Origin: Bremerella sp. P1 | GTDB taxonomy: Bacteria; Planctomycetota; Planctomycetia; Pirellulales; Pirellulaceae | Length of the DNA: 64,000 nt | Assembly (NCBI RefSeq): GCF_028748185.1 | Contig: NZ_CP118164.1 | Location: 3,869,814-3,933,813 of the forward strand | Reading direction: 5' to 3' | Shown here: one piece after another, positions 50,831 to 60,067 of the stretch | How the letters are laid out: each line of letters begins with the position of its first letter | Numbering within the stretch: the first letter of the stretch is position 1 | Notes under the pieces: model-generated | Told to the model about the DNA's origin: nothing | What the model saw: only the letters and a program-made list of their open reading frames with translations | The model's database searches: none | Made by a program: the position numbers and the translations under genes

Positions 50831-52812
50831 CCAGTTTCTTTATCAACACATTAGGTCCACTGGGCTGGACTCTTCTGGCCTTGGTCCCCCCGGCGATTAT
50901 CGCGTTGTACTTCCTGAAGCTCAGGCGGCAACCGCTTGAGGTTCCCAGCACGTTCCTGTGGAGTCGTACGATCGAAGATCTCCACGTGAATAGCCTGTGG
51001 CAGAAGATGCGTCAAAGCTTGTTGCTGTTCTTGCAACTGCTATTCGTGTTACTGCTGATCCTGGCCGTACTGCGCCCCGGGATGGAAGGTGAGCAGAAGC
51101 TATTGGGGGACCGTTTTGTCTTTTTGATCGACAATTCGGCGAGCATGGGGACGAAGGATGAGAAGTCGGGGCGTACACGCTTGCAGGAGGCAAAACAACG
51201 CGTCCAGGAAATGATCGATCAGATGGATAGCGGCGATGTGGGGATGGTCGTGACCTTCTCTGACCGAGCCAGCGTTGTCCAGCAGTTCACTGATAATCAA
51301 CGGGTACTGGCAGCTAAGGTTTCCGCGATCCAGCCGAGTGAACACACGACGAACATCATGGAAGCCCTGCGGGTCGCATCAGGTCTGGCGAATCCCGGTC
51401 AGTCGGCATTTGAAGAAGGGGACGTTCAGGTCGCCGATGCGAAACCAGCGACAGCGTACATCCTGAGTGATGGACGATTTCAAACGATCACGGACTTTTC
51501 GTTTGGTAACTTGCAGCCTATCTATATTCCCCTTGGAGATGAGGTTTCCTCCAACGTCGGCATCCTCGCGTTCAGCACCCAGCGCAATCCCGAGAAGGAC
51601 GATGAACTTCAGGTATTCTGTCGCATTGCTCGGTTCGGTCCTGAACCGACCGAAGTAACGGCGAATCTCTACTTCAACAATGAACTGTTGGATGTCGCTC
51701 GAATTCGCTTGGATAATGAAGACGGTACAGGCGGCGCTCAATTCGACCTGGGAAGCCTCGACGTTGGAAAGCTACGTTTAGAGGTCGAGCACGACGATGT
51801 GTTCCCCGCAGACAATATCGCCTATGCCGCGATCAATCCGCCTGAGCGAGCCCAGGTTCTGGTAGTGACCGAGGGAAACAACTATCTGCGGTTCGCGTTA
51901 GCCACCGATCAGATTCGGCGTATTGCTGATGTAACGCTGGTGACGCCTGATTACCTGGCCGGAGAAGACTATCCCAAAGAAGCTGCCAGCGGTCGCTACG
52001 ACGTCATCATCTACGACGACTGTGTGCCGGAGACCATGCCGGAATCCAATACCGTTTTCTTCGGCCAGAAGCCGCCTGTTGAAGGTTGGGTCTTCCAGGA
52101 AGCCCAGGTCTTGCCGCAAATCATTGACGTGGCGCAGAGTCATCCGGTGATGAATTTCGTGAACTTAGGGAACGTCTCGATCTACAAGGCTTCTCCGCTT
52201 GAGGCCCCGCCAGGCAGTACGGTCCTGATTGAATCGGACCAAGGTGCGGTGATGACCATTGCTCCGCGGAAGAGCTTTGAGGACGTAGTACTTGGGTTTG
52301 CCTTCCTGACATCCGAGGATGACAAGACGTTCTTCAATACCGAATGGACCAAGCGGCTTAGCTTTCCGGTGTTTGTAAAGAACCTGGTCGAGTATCTCGG
52401 TGGCGTGCGGCAAGGGCAGGGGGAATTCAGCATTCGACCTGGCGAAAACTATGCGTTCCGCTCAAGTGGGTTTGCCAAGGAGGTGCATATCAAGCCACCG
52501 TCCGGGCGTACGAGAACGATCGCACCGACCGCCGACAACTTGTTTAGCTTTGGCGAGACCGACCAACTAGGAACGTACGAAGTTCGCGAGGGTAGTGCGA
52601 AAGATGTTTCTCGGTACTTCTCAGTGAATATCTTCGATGCGCAAGAGAGTGAGATTCAACCCAAGCCAGAGATCGAAACGCAATGGGAAACCATCGAAGG
52701 GGAATCTGCTTGGTTGCCCATGCGGCGCGAGTACTGGAAGTGGCTGGTGGTGATCGCGCTGCTGATCTTGCTGCTGGAGTGGTATATCTACAATCGCCGC
52801 GTCTACGTCTGA
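50827..52812 (+). CDS. BatA/vWA membrane protein (661 aa)
   Basis: N-terminal BatA-type membrane part with helices at 12-32 and 62-84, joined by the conserved LKLRRQPLEVPSTFLW block, then a vWA domain with MIDAS DNSAS (Asp102, Ser104, Ser106) at 98-290, a beta-rich region and a C-terminal membrane helix (YWKWLVVIALLILLLEWYIY). Last gene of the operon; its start overlaps the DUF58 stop. The 3' end overlaps the convergent metallophosphoesterase gene by ten bases. Confidence 0.88.
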   Translation: MTSFFINTLGPLGWTLLALVPPAIIALYFLKLRRQPLEVPSTFLWSRTIEDLHVNSLWQKMRQSLLLFLQLLFVLLLILAVLRPGMEGEQKLLGDRFVFLIDNSASMGTKDEKSGRTRLQEAKQRVQEMIDQMDSGDVGMVVTFSDRASVVQQFTDNQRVLAAKVSAIQPSEHTTNIMEALRVASGLANPGQSAFEEGDVQVADAKPATAYILSDGRFQTITDFSFGNLQPIYIPLGDEVSSNVGILAFSTQRNPEKDDELQVFCRIARFGPEPTEVTANLYFNNELLDVARIRLDNEDGTGGAQFDLGSLDVGKLRLEVEHDDVFPADNIAYAAINPPERAQVLVVTEGNNYLRFALATDQIRRIADVTLVTPDYLAGEDYPKEAASGRYDVIIYDDCVPETMPESNTVFFGQKPPVEGWVFQEAQVLPQIIDVAQSHPVMNFVNLGNVSIYKASPLEAPPGSTVLIESDQGAVMTIAPRKSFEDVVLGFAFLTSEDDKTFFNTEWTKRLSFPVFVKNLVEYLGGVRQGQGEFSIRPGENYAFRSSGFAKEVHIKPPSGRTRTIAPTADNLFSFGETDQLGTYEVREGSAKDVSRYFSVNIFDAQESEIQPKPEIETQWETIEGESAWLPMRREYWKWLVVIALLILLLEWYIYNRRVYV

Positions 52813-54059
52813 TCGGCTCGCCGAAGAACTAACTGCGTGATCTCCGGCGGACAGTTCCAACGTAAAGGGCTGGTACCGCTGATGCCGCGACTGACATGCA
52901 GCAGCGTCGGATCAAAGTAGAACACTCCGCCAGAGTATCGTGTGCCATACCAACTTGGACTGACAATCGCGCCGATACCTGGCATGCGAATCTGGCCACC
53001 ATGATTATGCCCGGCCAGCATCAGGTCGAAGTCGAACGATCTTGCCCAGCTGATTTGGTCTGGTGTATGAGACAAAAGGATTCGCAATGGACGCTGGTCA
53101 AACTGTGACTCGTCCAGCGATTTCATATCTGCGGCAGGTATGTGCCAGGGAAGCTCATTGCCTGCGAGAACAACCGGGTAGCCTCGGATCATTAGCGTCA
53201 TGTGACGTCCACCCAGGTCGATGAAACCTTCATCGACGAGCGTCTTCCGGCAACCGTCCGGATCACCGGTTCGTACCTCGTGATTGCCAAGGATGAAGTA
53301 GACTCCGCATTCAGCAGACAGCGCCGCGAGCGTTCGGCTCCAAGGAAAGCACTTGGTGCGATCAAAGATATCCCCAGCGATAACAATCATCTCGCTTTGA
53401 AGATCATTGGCCTGAGCGACCACCTTGCGATAGAACTCTTCCGACATGTGACCTTTCAGGTGCAAGTCAGAAAGGTGCGTGATGGTGAAACCGTCCAATT
53501 CTTGGGGAAGCCTGGGGAGGAAGATCTCTTTTCGATCGACTTCTAAGCGAAGAATCTCGTTGCCGGGAAGCAGGCTGGCGAATTGCGTGCTTGTCGAGGT
53601 CAGTAACTGTGGAGCAAGATCCGAAAAATCAAACGATGCCAGAAGTCGTTCGTTGAAGTAGTTCGACGCAATATGGGTATCACGCTGATAAATCAACCAA
53701 AATAGGGCTGCCACGACGAAGGCGACGATACTGATGACGCCATAAACCAGCCAGACGTAGTAGATCGTTGAGTACTGAACGGGTTCGTTGGCAGTGACCT
53801 GGGGATTGAGCGGCTGTTGCATCCACCAGAAAAGGAAAAGAGCCGGAATCAGCACCGACATGAGATAGCAGGTATATTCCCCGAGATCGATCAGCCACTG
53901 CTTGTACGGCAAACTATGGATCATGCAGTGCAGTCGAGTCCAAATCGCCAGGTGCCCGATGCCTGCAATCAACATCAATACCGCCATCAACGCATACATA
54001 TTTCGCCGCAATCTACGAGGAGTTAGCCCAAAGTCGCCTACAGAATAGGTGGGGATCAA
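52803..54059 (-). CDS. Membrane metallophosphoesterase (YkuE/YaeI-like)
   Basis: A 418-aa protein with three or four N-terminal membrane helices (about residues 22-45, 60-90 and 110-130), then a calcineurin-like phosphoesterase domain: THLSDLHLKG, VIAGDIFD, FILGNHEVRTGD, LLSHTPDQ and LAGHNHGGQIRMPG. The motif order fits the YkuE/YaeI family acting on lipid or nucleotide phosphoesters at the membrane, the substrate being unproven. The TTG at 54059 is used; an ATG at 53999 is also possible. It converges with the vWA operon. Confidence 0.85.
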   Translation of the reverse strand: MIPTYSVGDFGLTPRRLRRNMYALMAVLMLIAGIGHLAIWTRLHCMIHSLPYKQWLIDLGEYTCYLMSVLIPALFLFWWMQQPLNPQVTANEPVQYSTIYYVWLVYGVISIVAFVVAALFWLIYQRDTHIASNYFNERLLASFDFSDLAPQLLTSTSTQFASLLPGNEILRLEVDRKEIFLPRLPQELDGFTITHLSDLHLKGHMSEEFYRKVVAQANDLQSEMIVIAGDIFDRTKCFPWSRTLAALSAECGVYFILGNHEVRTGDPDGCRKTLVDEGFIDLGGRHMTLMIRGYPVVLAGNELPWHIPAADMKSLDESQFDQRPLRILLSHTPDQISWARSFDFDLMLAGHNHGGQIRMPGIGAIVSPSWYGTRYSGGVFYFDPTLLHVSRGISGTSPLRWNCPPEITQLVLRRADQT

Positions 54060-54144
54060 GTGAAACGCTAGAGCGCATGGAAACTGGCTACGTGAAGTCT
54101 ACGTTATGCCTGCCCTTGCGTGAGATCAGATCTTGCCGATGGGA

Positions 54145-55869
54145 TTACGGCGAAGGGGTACTGGCGAACGCGGTCATGACCCGTTCCACCGTTTCGACGA
54201 GCTGATCAAGTCGGAACGGCTTATAGAGAACCGCGTTGGGCAGAAGACCTGCCTGGCGAGCCTTGACGATCGAGTGACCAGGGTCGTAGCCAAATCCCGT
54301 CATCAGGATCATCGGGACGGGGGTGATGATACTGCCCAGTTGGACCATCAACTGATGCCCCGACATATCTGGCAGATGGACGTCACTGATGATGACATCG
54401 TATCCCGTGGAATGCAGTCCTGCGCGGACCATGCAAAGTGCCTCTGCACCATCGTGGGCTGTTTCTACGTCACAACCATAGCGATCCAGCAAGGCATGAG
54501 CGGCGCTTCGGACCGATTCGTCCGCATCTGCCACCAGCACGCGAGCCGATTTGAGCAGTGGTCGCTGCTCTTGCTTGGCCGAAGCAGGAACAGCTTTGGC
54601 AGGCGTCATCTTTTCGCCGACGCGTTGAATCACGCGTTTGATGTCGCGACTGTTCTGAATGATGTTCTTCAGTTTCTCGACCACTTCCTCATCGTGCCCG
54701 ATGTAACGCTGCATGACGTTCACGGCATCGTTCAGGATTTCGTCGATTGGCAAAGCGACGGCACTATGAATGGCTTCGACGCTCGCTTGAGCCGTATTCG
54801 CCTGTTGGGCGACAAGAAGCTCGAGCGTATTCAGTGCGACGGCCAGGTCGCGACAGAAGATCTCGAGGAACTGCAAGTCACTGTTCGTGAAGGCCCGTGG
54901 TTCCGGACTTTCGACGTTGAAAGATCCAATGACCTGGTCGTGCAGCAAAAGTGGCACGGTCAGCGAGCTCTTCGCTCCTTTGAAGCCTTCCAGGTAGAGC
55001 GGGTCTTTGCTGGTGTCTTCGCAGAGATAGCTCTTGCCTGTCGACGCGACAAAGCCGGTCACGCCGTTGTTGGTGCTTTGAGCATACAGTTCACGTTCGG
55101 CTGCTTCCTTATCGATCCCGACAGAAAGGAGCGGAACGAGTTCTCCGGTACGCTGATCCAGAAGTCGGATTTCGATGACGTCGAAGCTGAGCAAATCCTT
55201 GGTGTAGTGCAGGATATTGCTCTTGAGCAGTTCGATCCGTTCGGAAACCTCCATATTGAAGATTTCTTCGGTCGTCAGGTCGGCCAATTCCATCCCAGCT
55301 CGGTGGATGGCATCTAGCTTTTGTCGCTGAATGACTTCATCGGTAACGTCGCGGACGGTAACGATGAGGTTATTCGGCGGACTGTTTGGTACCAGTACTG
55401 GGGCCGCGTGTACATGGAAGTAACGATTGTCTTCCGTGCGAAGCGTCGACCCGCTCGCCTCCCCGGTGGTCATGGCCGTGTGGAAAGGACAATAGTCGGG
55501 GCCAAGGATCTCGGGACTGTTGAGTGCCGCGTAGAAATTCTGGCCAACCAAATCACCTCGATTGGCCCAACGCTGCAAACAGGAATTCACCCATTGAATG
55601 GTGTTTTCCCGGTCGAGCATGGCAACACCATCCGGCATGCCATCTAGAATGTGCTCGTTCTCGAGCAAGTTGCTGATACGGCTTGCAACCTCTTGATGCG
55701 AGGTCGTGATGAACAAACCGCTGTAGGGGTCATTTCGAAGTTTGGCAATTACGCGAAGTGGGCTATTCACTTCCGTGACTTCAAAATCCTGGCGAAGTTC
55801 CTCAACAACAATGGAATCGTTGTTCGAATCGCACAGGCACAGGATTTTGGGTTTCGCCGCCAACCCCAA
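54145..55869 (-). CDS. PAS-GAF-receiver signalling protein without kinase domain
   Basis: A 574-aa soluble protein. Order of parts: N-terminal receiver-like fold (residues 8-70), a PAS domain (75-180, MLDRENTIQWVNSC), a GAF domain (about 215-365, LLHDQVIGSFNVESPE), a helical linker with no conserved His phosphorylation site or HATPase motif, and a C-terminal receiver (about 445-570) with VIISDVHLPDMSG holding the phosphoacceptor Asp and KPFRLDQL with the conserved Lys. So it can receive a phosphoryl group and sense through PAS and GAF but does not look able to phosphorylate. A partner kinase must be elsewhere. A good promoter lies just upstream. Confidence 0.85.
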   Translation of the reverse strand: MGLAAKPKILCLCDSNNDSIVVEELRQDFEVTEVNSPLRVIAKLRNDPYSGLFITTSHQEVASRISNLLENEHILDGMPDGVAMLDRENTIQWVNSCLQRWANRGDLVGQNFYAALNSPEILGPDYCPFHTAMTTGEASGSTLRTEDNRYFHVHAAPVLVPNSPPNNLIVTVRDVTDEVIQRQKLDAIHRAGMELADLTTEEIFNMEVSERIELLKSNILHYTKDLLSFDVIEIRLLDQRTGELVPLLSVGIDKEAAERELYAQSTNNGVTGFVASTGKSYLCEDTSKDPLYLEGFKGAKSSLTVPLLLHDQVIGSFNVESPEPRAFTNSDLQFLEIFCRDLAVALNTLELLVAQQANTAQASVEAIHSAVALPIDEILNDAVNVMQRYIGHDEEVVEKLKNIIQNSRDIKRVIQRVGEKMTPAKAVPASAKQEQRPLLKSARVLVADADESVRSAAHALLDRYGCDVETAHDGAEALCMVRAGLHSTGYDVIISDVHLPDMSGHQLMVQLGSIITPVPMILMTGFGYDPGHSIVKARQAGLLPNAVLYKPFRLDQLVETVERVMTAFASTPSP

Positions 55870-55910
55870 GACTCCTCACAAATATGCTTTCGCGGTAATC
55901 GGCTCAGTGA

Positions 55911-55938
55911 ATTATACGTTCAACTTTGCCGTGTACAA
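55911..55938 (-). promoter_or_regulatory. Sigma-70-type promoter for the PAS-GAF-receiver gene
   Basis: On the minus strand TTGTAC (55933-55938) and a perfect TATAAT (55911-55916) are separated by 16 bases. Transcription would start near 55904, about 35 bases before the start codon at 55869. Confidence 0.55.
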
Positions 55939-56087
55939 TTTACTGCCCGTCTACTACGCATTCGGCGTTCTAATGGGCAAAAATTAGCCAACACGCAAAG
56001 TTTGCCAAAATTCAACCGCCCGCGAGGTTATTCATAATGCTTATTCCGAAACTAGGAAAACCCAATCTTGAAATAATTCGGTTTGCC

Positions 56088-56249
56088 TCATCGAAATTTC
56101 ATCGAGAAGTTTAAATGCAACTTCCCAAGTTTCTTATTGTTACCATTATCTAAGGTAATGGAAGCATCGTCGTCTAAAAACTCATAAAAACCAAGCAAAT
56201 GCGGATGCCCGCTCGGGTTGATGAAATGAGAGAATTCAAGCGATTTTTC
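56088..56249 (-). pseudogene. In-frame remnant resembling an SHD1 domain, after the retropepsin-like gene
   Basis: Directly after the TAA stop of the gene at 56250 the same frame stays open for 53 codons to a TGA at 56088. The peptide has no start codon but a domain-like pattern: INPSGHPHLLGFYEFLDDD then ASITLDNGNNKKLGKL. Gly, hydrophobic, aspartate and DNG spacing resembles planctomycete SHD1 (SLA1 homology 1) domains. Best read as a former C-terminal extension cut off by a stop codon, or a chance open frame. Confidence 0.4.
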
Positions 56250-57308
56250 TTACCGCGATGCAGTAGACGCTTGGTTAGACGCATCTAGCGAGAGAGAAAT
56301 TCCCGACTTGGCGAAGGTCGGATTCCAGGCTTGAAGAAGCTTGAGGCCAATAAATCCCCCTAGATGCTCATCGGAGGGTTCTAGAACGATAACTGATACA
56401 TCATGGAGAGTTGCGGACCCCATTCGCATTCGGGGAAGTTTGCCCGTTCGGGCCTTTGTTTCTTTGCCGCACGGAAGTGTCACCGTTTCGGGACCAGTTA
56501 AATTCCGCAAGCCGACCGTATAGGCCATGTTGGAAGTCAGAATTAACCGATTGTCTTTCGGACAGATGGTAAGAACGGTCGGAAACTGGTCGCTCAGTAC
56601 GACGCCGACACGCTTTTGATCCCCCTGGAGGTACATCGGGACGTCATCAAAATTAATCGATGCGCGGGCTTTGCGAACAGCTTGATCAACTTGCTCGACG
56701 CGGAAGAGTGGCCCGATGCTGATATCGGGATGTTCTTCCCGCCAAGTTTGAGTTGTATCGGACAGTTTCTGATAGGCCTGATTTATCTGCGTCGATTCGT
56801 CTTCGAGGCGGACTGCCAGGACAGATGCCTGTTGGTGCATCAGGGTTAGCGATTCCAACATCGCACGCATATGCGGTTGGGCACCGAAACGCTTGGGATC
56901 TACTCCATCTCGGAGTTCCCGGCTGGCCTGTTTCAGTTGATCGACTTGCTTCTGGACCTTCTTCTCTTCGTCGGTACCAACCGCCGAACGTCGCATGATG
57001 ATGGCGATCTGGTCGATCAATTTTGACGTCGCTTGTTGCTTTTGCCACCTAAGTGCGTTGTCGGTTACGGCAAGGTCGATCTGGCGACGCAGGGGAATGA
57101 TACGTTTGACGATATCTTCCAGTGCGTCCATATCCCGCTTCAAAGTAAGTTCCTCGGTGAGGACCCACTTCGAGCCGAATTTCTCAAATCCATTTTCAGA
57201 TAGCTGCGTGGGAAGTTCGGCACCGACAGATTGCTGGACAGTCATGCCAAATAGGCATACCCCAAGCAGGAAAAGCATAGCCTGACGACGCGCGTTGGAC
57301 CGCTCCAT
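56250..57308 (-). CDS. Exported protein with inactive retropepsin-like domain (352 aa)
   Basis: Start ATG at 57308, from where a signal (AMLFLLGVCLFGMTVQQSVGA) begins; the frame is open to 57410. The N-terminal two thirds are helical and coiled-coil-like (RDMDALEDIVKRIIPLRRQ, QVDQLKQASRELRDG). The last 130 residues have an aspartic-protease layout, with LILTSNMAYTVGL where an active protease has LxDTGA, then LHDVSVIVLEP and GFIGLKLLQAW at the end. The catalytic Asp is missing, so it is probably a binding rather than a cutting domain. Confidence 0.65.
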   Translation of the reverse strand: MERSNARRQAMLFLLGVCLFGMTVQQSVGAELPTQLSENGFEKFGSKWVLTEELTLKRDMDALEDIVKRIIPLRRQIDLAVTDNALRWQKQQATSKLIDQIAIIMRRSAVGTDEEKKVQKQVDQLKQASRELRDGVDPKRFGAQPHMRAMLESLTLMHQQASVLAVRLEDESTQINQAYQKLSDTTQTWREEHPDISIGPLFRVEQVDQAVRKARASINFDDVPMYLQGDQKRVGVVLSDQFPTVLTICPKDNRLILTSNMAYTVGLRNLTGPETVTLPCGKETKARTGKLPRMRMGSATLHDVSVIVLEPSDEHLGGFIGLKLLQAWNPTFAKSGISLSLDASNQASTASR

Positions 57309-57450
57309 GAGAACCACGAGCTTAGGATGAGTGGAAAAGGAATCGGGGGAGAAATCCTTGGCAGTCCCCCGTAAGTCCTTAAGTTTGCAAAGTAGAGCGA
57401 TTTCTTGCAAACGATTCGTGGAAAAAAGATTTGGCGCTAACCACCCGATA

Positions 57451-58032
57451 TTACGGGAAGACCGACTCGATCTCGCCTAGCAGGGCATCTTCTGCCTTGC
57501 TCGTACGGTTGCCGAATCGCCCCAAAACATCTCCCACAGCGGTCGCAACGGCGTTGGAGCGGTTCATGATGCTGAGTTTCAGATCCGCAACTTGTTGAGG
57601 TGTCATTTGGGCCATGACGGCCTGAATATATTTTTTCCAGACTGCGAAGCCGTCTTCCGTCGGGCCTTCGACAAGCCAGTGGTTGAGAACCTCGAAGCCT
57701 GGATCACCTGGCTTCATGTTCCATTCACTAGCCATCTTCATAATCAAGTCGCGTTCTTCAAGATTCAGCACGCTGTCCGCATAGGCAACGCAAACCATTG
57801 GGTACATCGTCAACGCCGCCATGCTGTGGGCCGTAATACCCAGGTCCATCAGACTCTGGACAAGATCTTTGTCGTCGATCCCGATGGCTTTGGAGAGCTC
57901 TTCCAACTGCTCGTCATGTTTGATTTGTTCCCGCAATTTCGCCAGAAGCTCTTCGTTTTCTGCGGCGAACATGGAATCTAACATGTGCTGAAAGTCAGAC
58001 TCATTGAACTGATGATGAGGTTGTTCCGTCAC
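57451..58032 (-). CDS. TerB-like hypothetical protein (193 aa)
   Basis: A helical soluble protein. The stretch YPMVCVAYADSVLNLEERDLIMKMASEWNM resembles the TerB/DjlA motif that has a conserved acidic pair (ADxxLxxxER), which binds metal ions in tellurite-resistance proteins. The rest is unclassified. Monocistronic as far as can be seen. Confidence 0.6.
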   Translation of the reverse strand: MTEQPHHQFNESDFQHMLDSMFAAENEELLAKLREQIKHDEQLEELSKAIGIDDKDLVQSLMDLGITAHSMAALTMYPMVCVAYADSVLNLEERDLIMKMASEWNMKPGDPGFEVLNHWLVEGPTEDGFAVWKKYIQAVMAQMTPQQVADLKLSIMNRSNAVATAVGDVLGRFGNRTSKAEDALLGEIESVFP

Positions 58033-58135
58033 GGGAAAATCCTTGGTCGCACGAGGGTGAAACTACGGTGTTGTAAGCCTTTTTAAGACTCACTTCATTG
58101 TAATGATTTGCCCAGTCCAAAACCAGAATGGTGGC

Positions 58136-59182
58136 TCAAGTTCCGATATAGCGAGCATGTAACGATCGGGCTTCTGCCGGGTCATTTGTTCCATGCACAA
58201 TACAGCGTCCGTCACCAAACAGGGTGAACGCATGCTCGCCGATATTGGCTCGTAGCAAGTAGGGATTCGCCTCGACGGTACCCAGCGGCTTTAGCTTTTC
58301 GGCAAACGCCGAAAGATCAATCGCGTTGTTTTCCGGAAAACTTAACTGAACCGCATCTCGGCCGCAGAGCACTGCCCATTGGCTCCCCTTCTGACCGGCA
58401 AGCCAGGCGAAGTCGCGCTGGCCACACGCCGGGCACTCCGAGTTGTCTCTTAAGCCATCTAGTTTCACCGGTCGAACCCGATTCTCCCACAGGTCGAACA
58501 CGGTCAACGATCGGCTGACTTGTGCGGTATGGCCGCTAAGAATCTTGATGGCTTCCATGCTTTCGATCGACGCGATGACACCAATGATCGGAGCAAGGAT
58601 GCCTGCCGTATCGCACGTTGGCGTCGTGCCGGGCGGAGGTGATTCAGGAACAACACACCGCAGGCATGGAGTTTTCCCGGGAACGATGGTCATCGTCTGT
58701 CCCTCGGCACCGATGCATCCACCATAGATCCAAGGGATGCCCAACTCCAACGAGGCATCGTTGAGCAAGAAACGGATCTCGAAGTTGTCGGTGCCATCGA
58801 CAATAACATCCACTCCGTCGCACAGCTGGCGGATATTGCGATGATCGACATCGGCGATTTCCGCTTCGATGTTGATATCCGCGTTGGCAGCCTCCAGGTG
58901 ATTCTTCGCCGCGATCGCTTTGGGAAGACGCAGCCGAACGTCCTCTTCGTTGTAGATGACCTGCCGCTGCAGATTGTTCCACTCGACAAAGTCGCGGTCG
59001 ACGATCCGTAGGGTTCCGACCCCGCTACGAGCCAAGGTATTGGCAATGACGGAGCCAAGCGCACCGAGACCAACGACTAATGCCGTCGACTGCGAAAGCT
59101 TTTCCTGTCCCTCGCGTCCGAAGCGGGAGTAGCTCATTTGGCGAGCATATCGGGCAAAGGGATCTTGCGGCTGCTTAGTCAT
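58136..59182 (-). CDS. ThiF/MoeB/HesA-family adenylyltransferase
   Basis: A 348-aa protein of the E1-like ThiF family. GLGALG at 38-43 binds ATP, with an IVDRDFVEWNNLQRQ loop giving the R-x5-Q motif; paired CLRC and CPAC cysteines bind zinc and an inner TCDTAGILAP holds the catalytic Cys. Such enzymes adenylate the C-terminal Gly-Gly of sulfur carriers (ThiS, MoaD) or ubiquitin-like proteins. The last 90 residues form an extra domain without a rhodanese motif. The ATG at 59182 overlaps the stop of the GH2-like gene (ATGA). Confidence 0.85.
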   Translation of the reverse strand: MTKQPQDPFARYARQMSYSRFGREGQEKLSQSTALVVGLGALGSVIANTLARSGVGTLRIVDRDFVEWNNLQRQVIYNEEDVRLRLPKAIAAKNHLEAANADINIEAEIADVDHRNIRQLCDGVDVIVDGTDNFEIRFLLNDASLELGIPWIYGGCIGAEGQTMTIVPGKTPCLRCVVPESPPPGTTPTCDTAGILAPIIGVIASIESMEAIKILSGHTAQVSRSLTVFDLWENRVRPVKLDGLRDNSECPACGQRDFAWLAGQKGSQWAVLCGRDAVQLSFPENNAIDLSAFAEKLKPLGTVEANPYLLRANIGEHAFTLFGDGRCIVHGTNDPAEARSLHARYIGT

Positions 59183-60027
59183 AAAGATGCTTTCGGAAGA
59201 AGCCATAGGCCTGCGTAATCCGCACCGTGGTCGAGATCAGCTTGGAATCGATCGCACTTGGCACGTAGCTCGGCGGGCGAGCGATCCTCTATATCACATT
59301 CTCGCGTCGCGACCACTGGAAGTCGACGATCCGGTTTCCAGCCTGTGGAGAGTAACGTTTCAGGAACGGCAATAAACCGTGCCCAGTCCGCTGCTTGCCC
59401 TGGGACTTTCTGAAGCGCGCCGAGCAAGACGTGCGAGTGTGCCGCGTCACGGTGATTTGCATCGCAGTCGTCGGGCAGGAGAATCATCGTGACGGATACG
59501 TGGGCACTCAGTCGAGAGATCTGTTCTGCCAAGTGTTCCCTCTTCACGTGAGTCGCATCGATGATCATTGGCGAGCCAATCGCATCAGCCTTCGCTAAGA
59601 GTGCTGACGGTGGCGGCGGCAGAATCGTTGTCATTCCCTGGTCGTGCGGCAACTCTTCCTGGGGTAGCTGGTCAAACTGAGGAATTGCCGCAGCGCGTGC
59701 TACCCACCGTCGATCCTCCCAGTAGAAGCTATCCCCTTTGATCCGCACGTCACGTAGACCAATCGTCGAAGCAATTCCGCTCAGGCCACCCAGTTCATAG
59801 AGAGCGGGCATCCGAGGAGACCATAGGACCGGTTCAAGGATGGTTGCCTTCCACGCGTCATGCTCGCGCAGTTTTGACGGAGCGAACGGAAATCTCGTCG
59901 TCAGAGTCTTGCCGCGCGAACTGAAAGGACCTTCTAAGAACGCGCTGGTATCAAGCGTAATTCCATGGCGTTCTGGAAAGCACCAGATCTCGGCCTTGAT
60001 AGCCGAGGTGCTTCCCTGAATGAGCAT
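59179..60027 (-). CDS. GH2-like beta-sandwich protein without catalytic residues (282 aa)
   Basis: Start ATG 60027 has GGGAGA seven bases before it. The first 130 residues resemble the beta-sandwich end of glycoside hydrolase family 2: LWSPRMPALYEL and GLRDVRIKGDSFYWEDRRW, the last part marking the boundary to the TIM barrel. No catalytic Glu-containing barrel motif follows. The remaining 150 residues carry motifs such as SPMIIDATHVKREHLAEQISRL and FIAVPETLL. A fragment or a reused domain; the protein lies between uvrA and a ThiF-family gene in one operon. Confidence 0.55.
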   Translation of the reverse strand: MLIQGSTSAIKAEIWCFPERHGITLDTSAFLEGPFSSRGKTLTTRFPFAPSKLREHDAWKATILEPVLWSPRMPALYELGGLSGIASTIGLRDVRIKGDSFYWEDRRWVARAAAIPQFDQLPQEELPHDQGMTTILPPPPSALLAKADAIGSPMIIDATHVKREHLAEQISRLSAHVSVTMILLPDDCDANHRDAAHSHVLLGALQKVPGQAADWARFIAVPETLLSTGWKPDRRLPVVATRECDIEDRSPAELRAKCDRFQADLDHGADYAGLWLLPKASL

Positions 60028-60067
60028 CTCGGTGTCTCCCATGTTGGTCATGAGGGTGATGGTCCGA

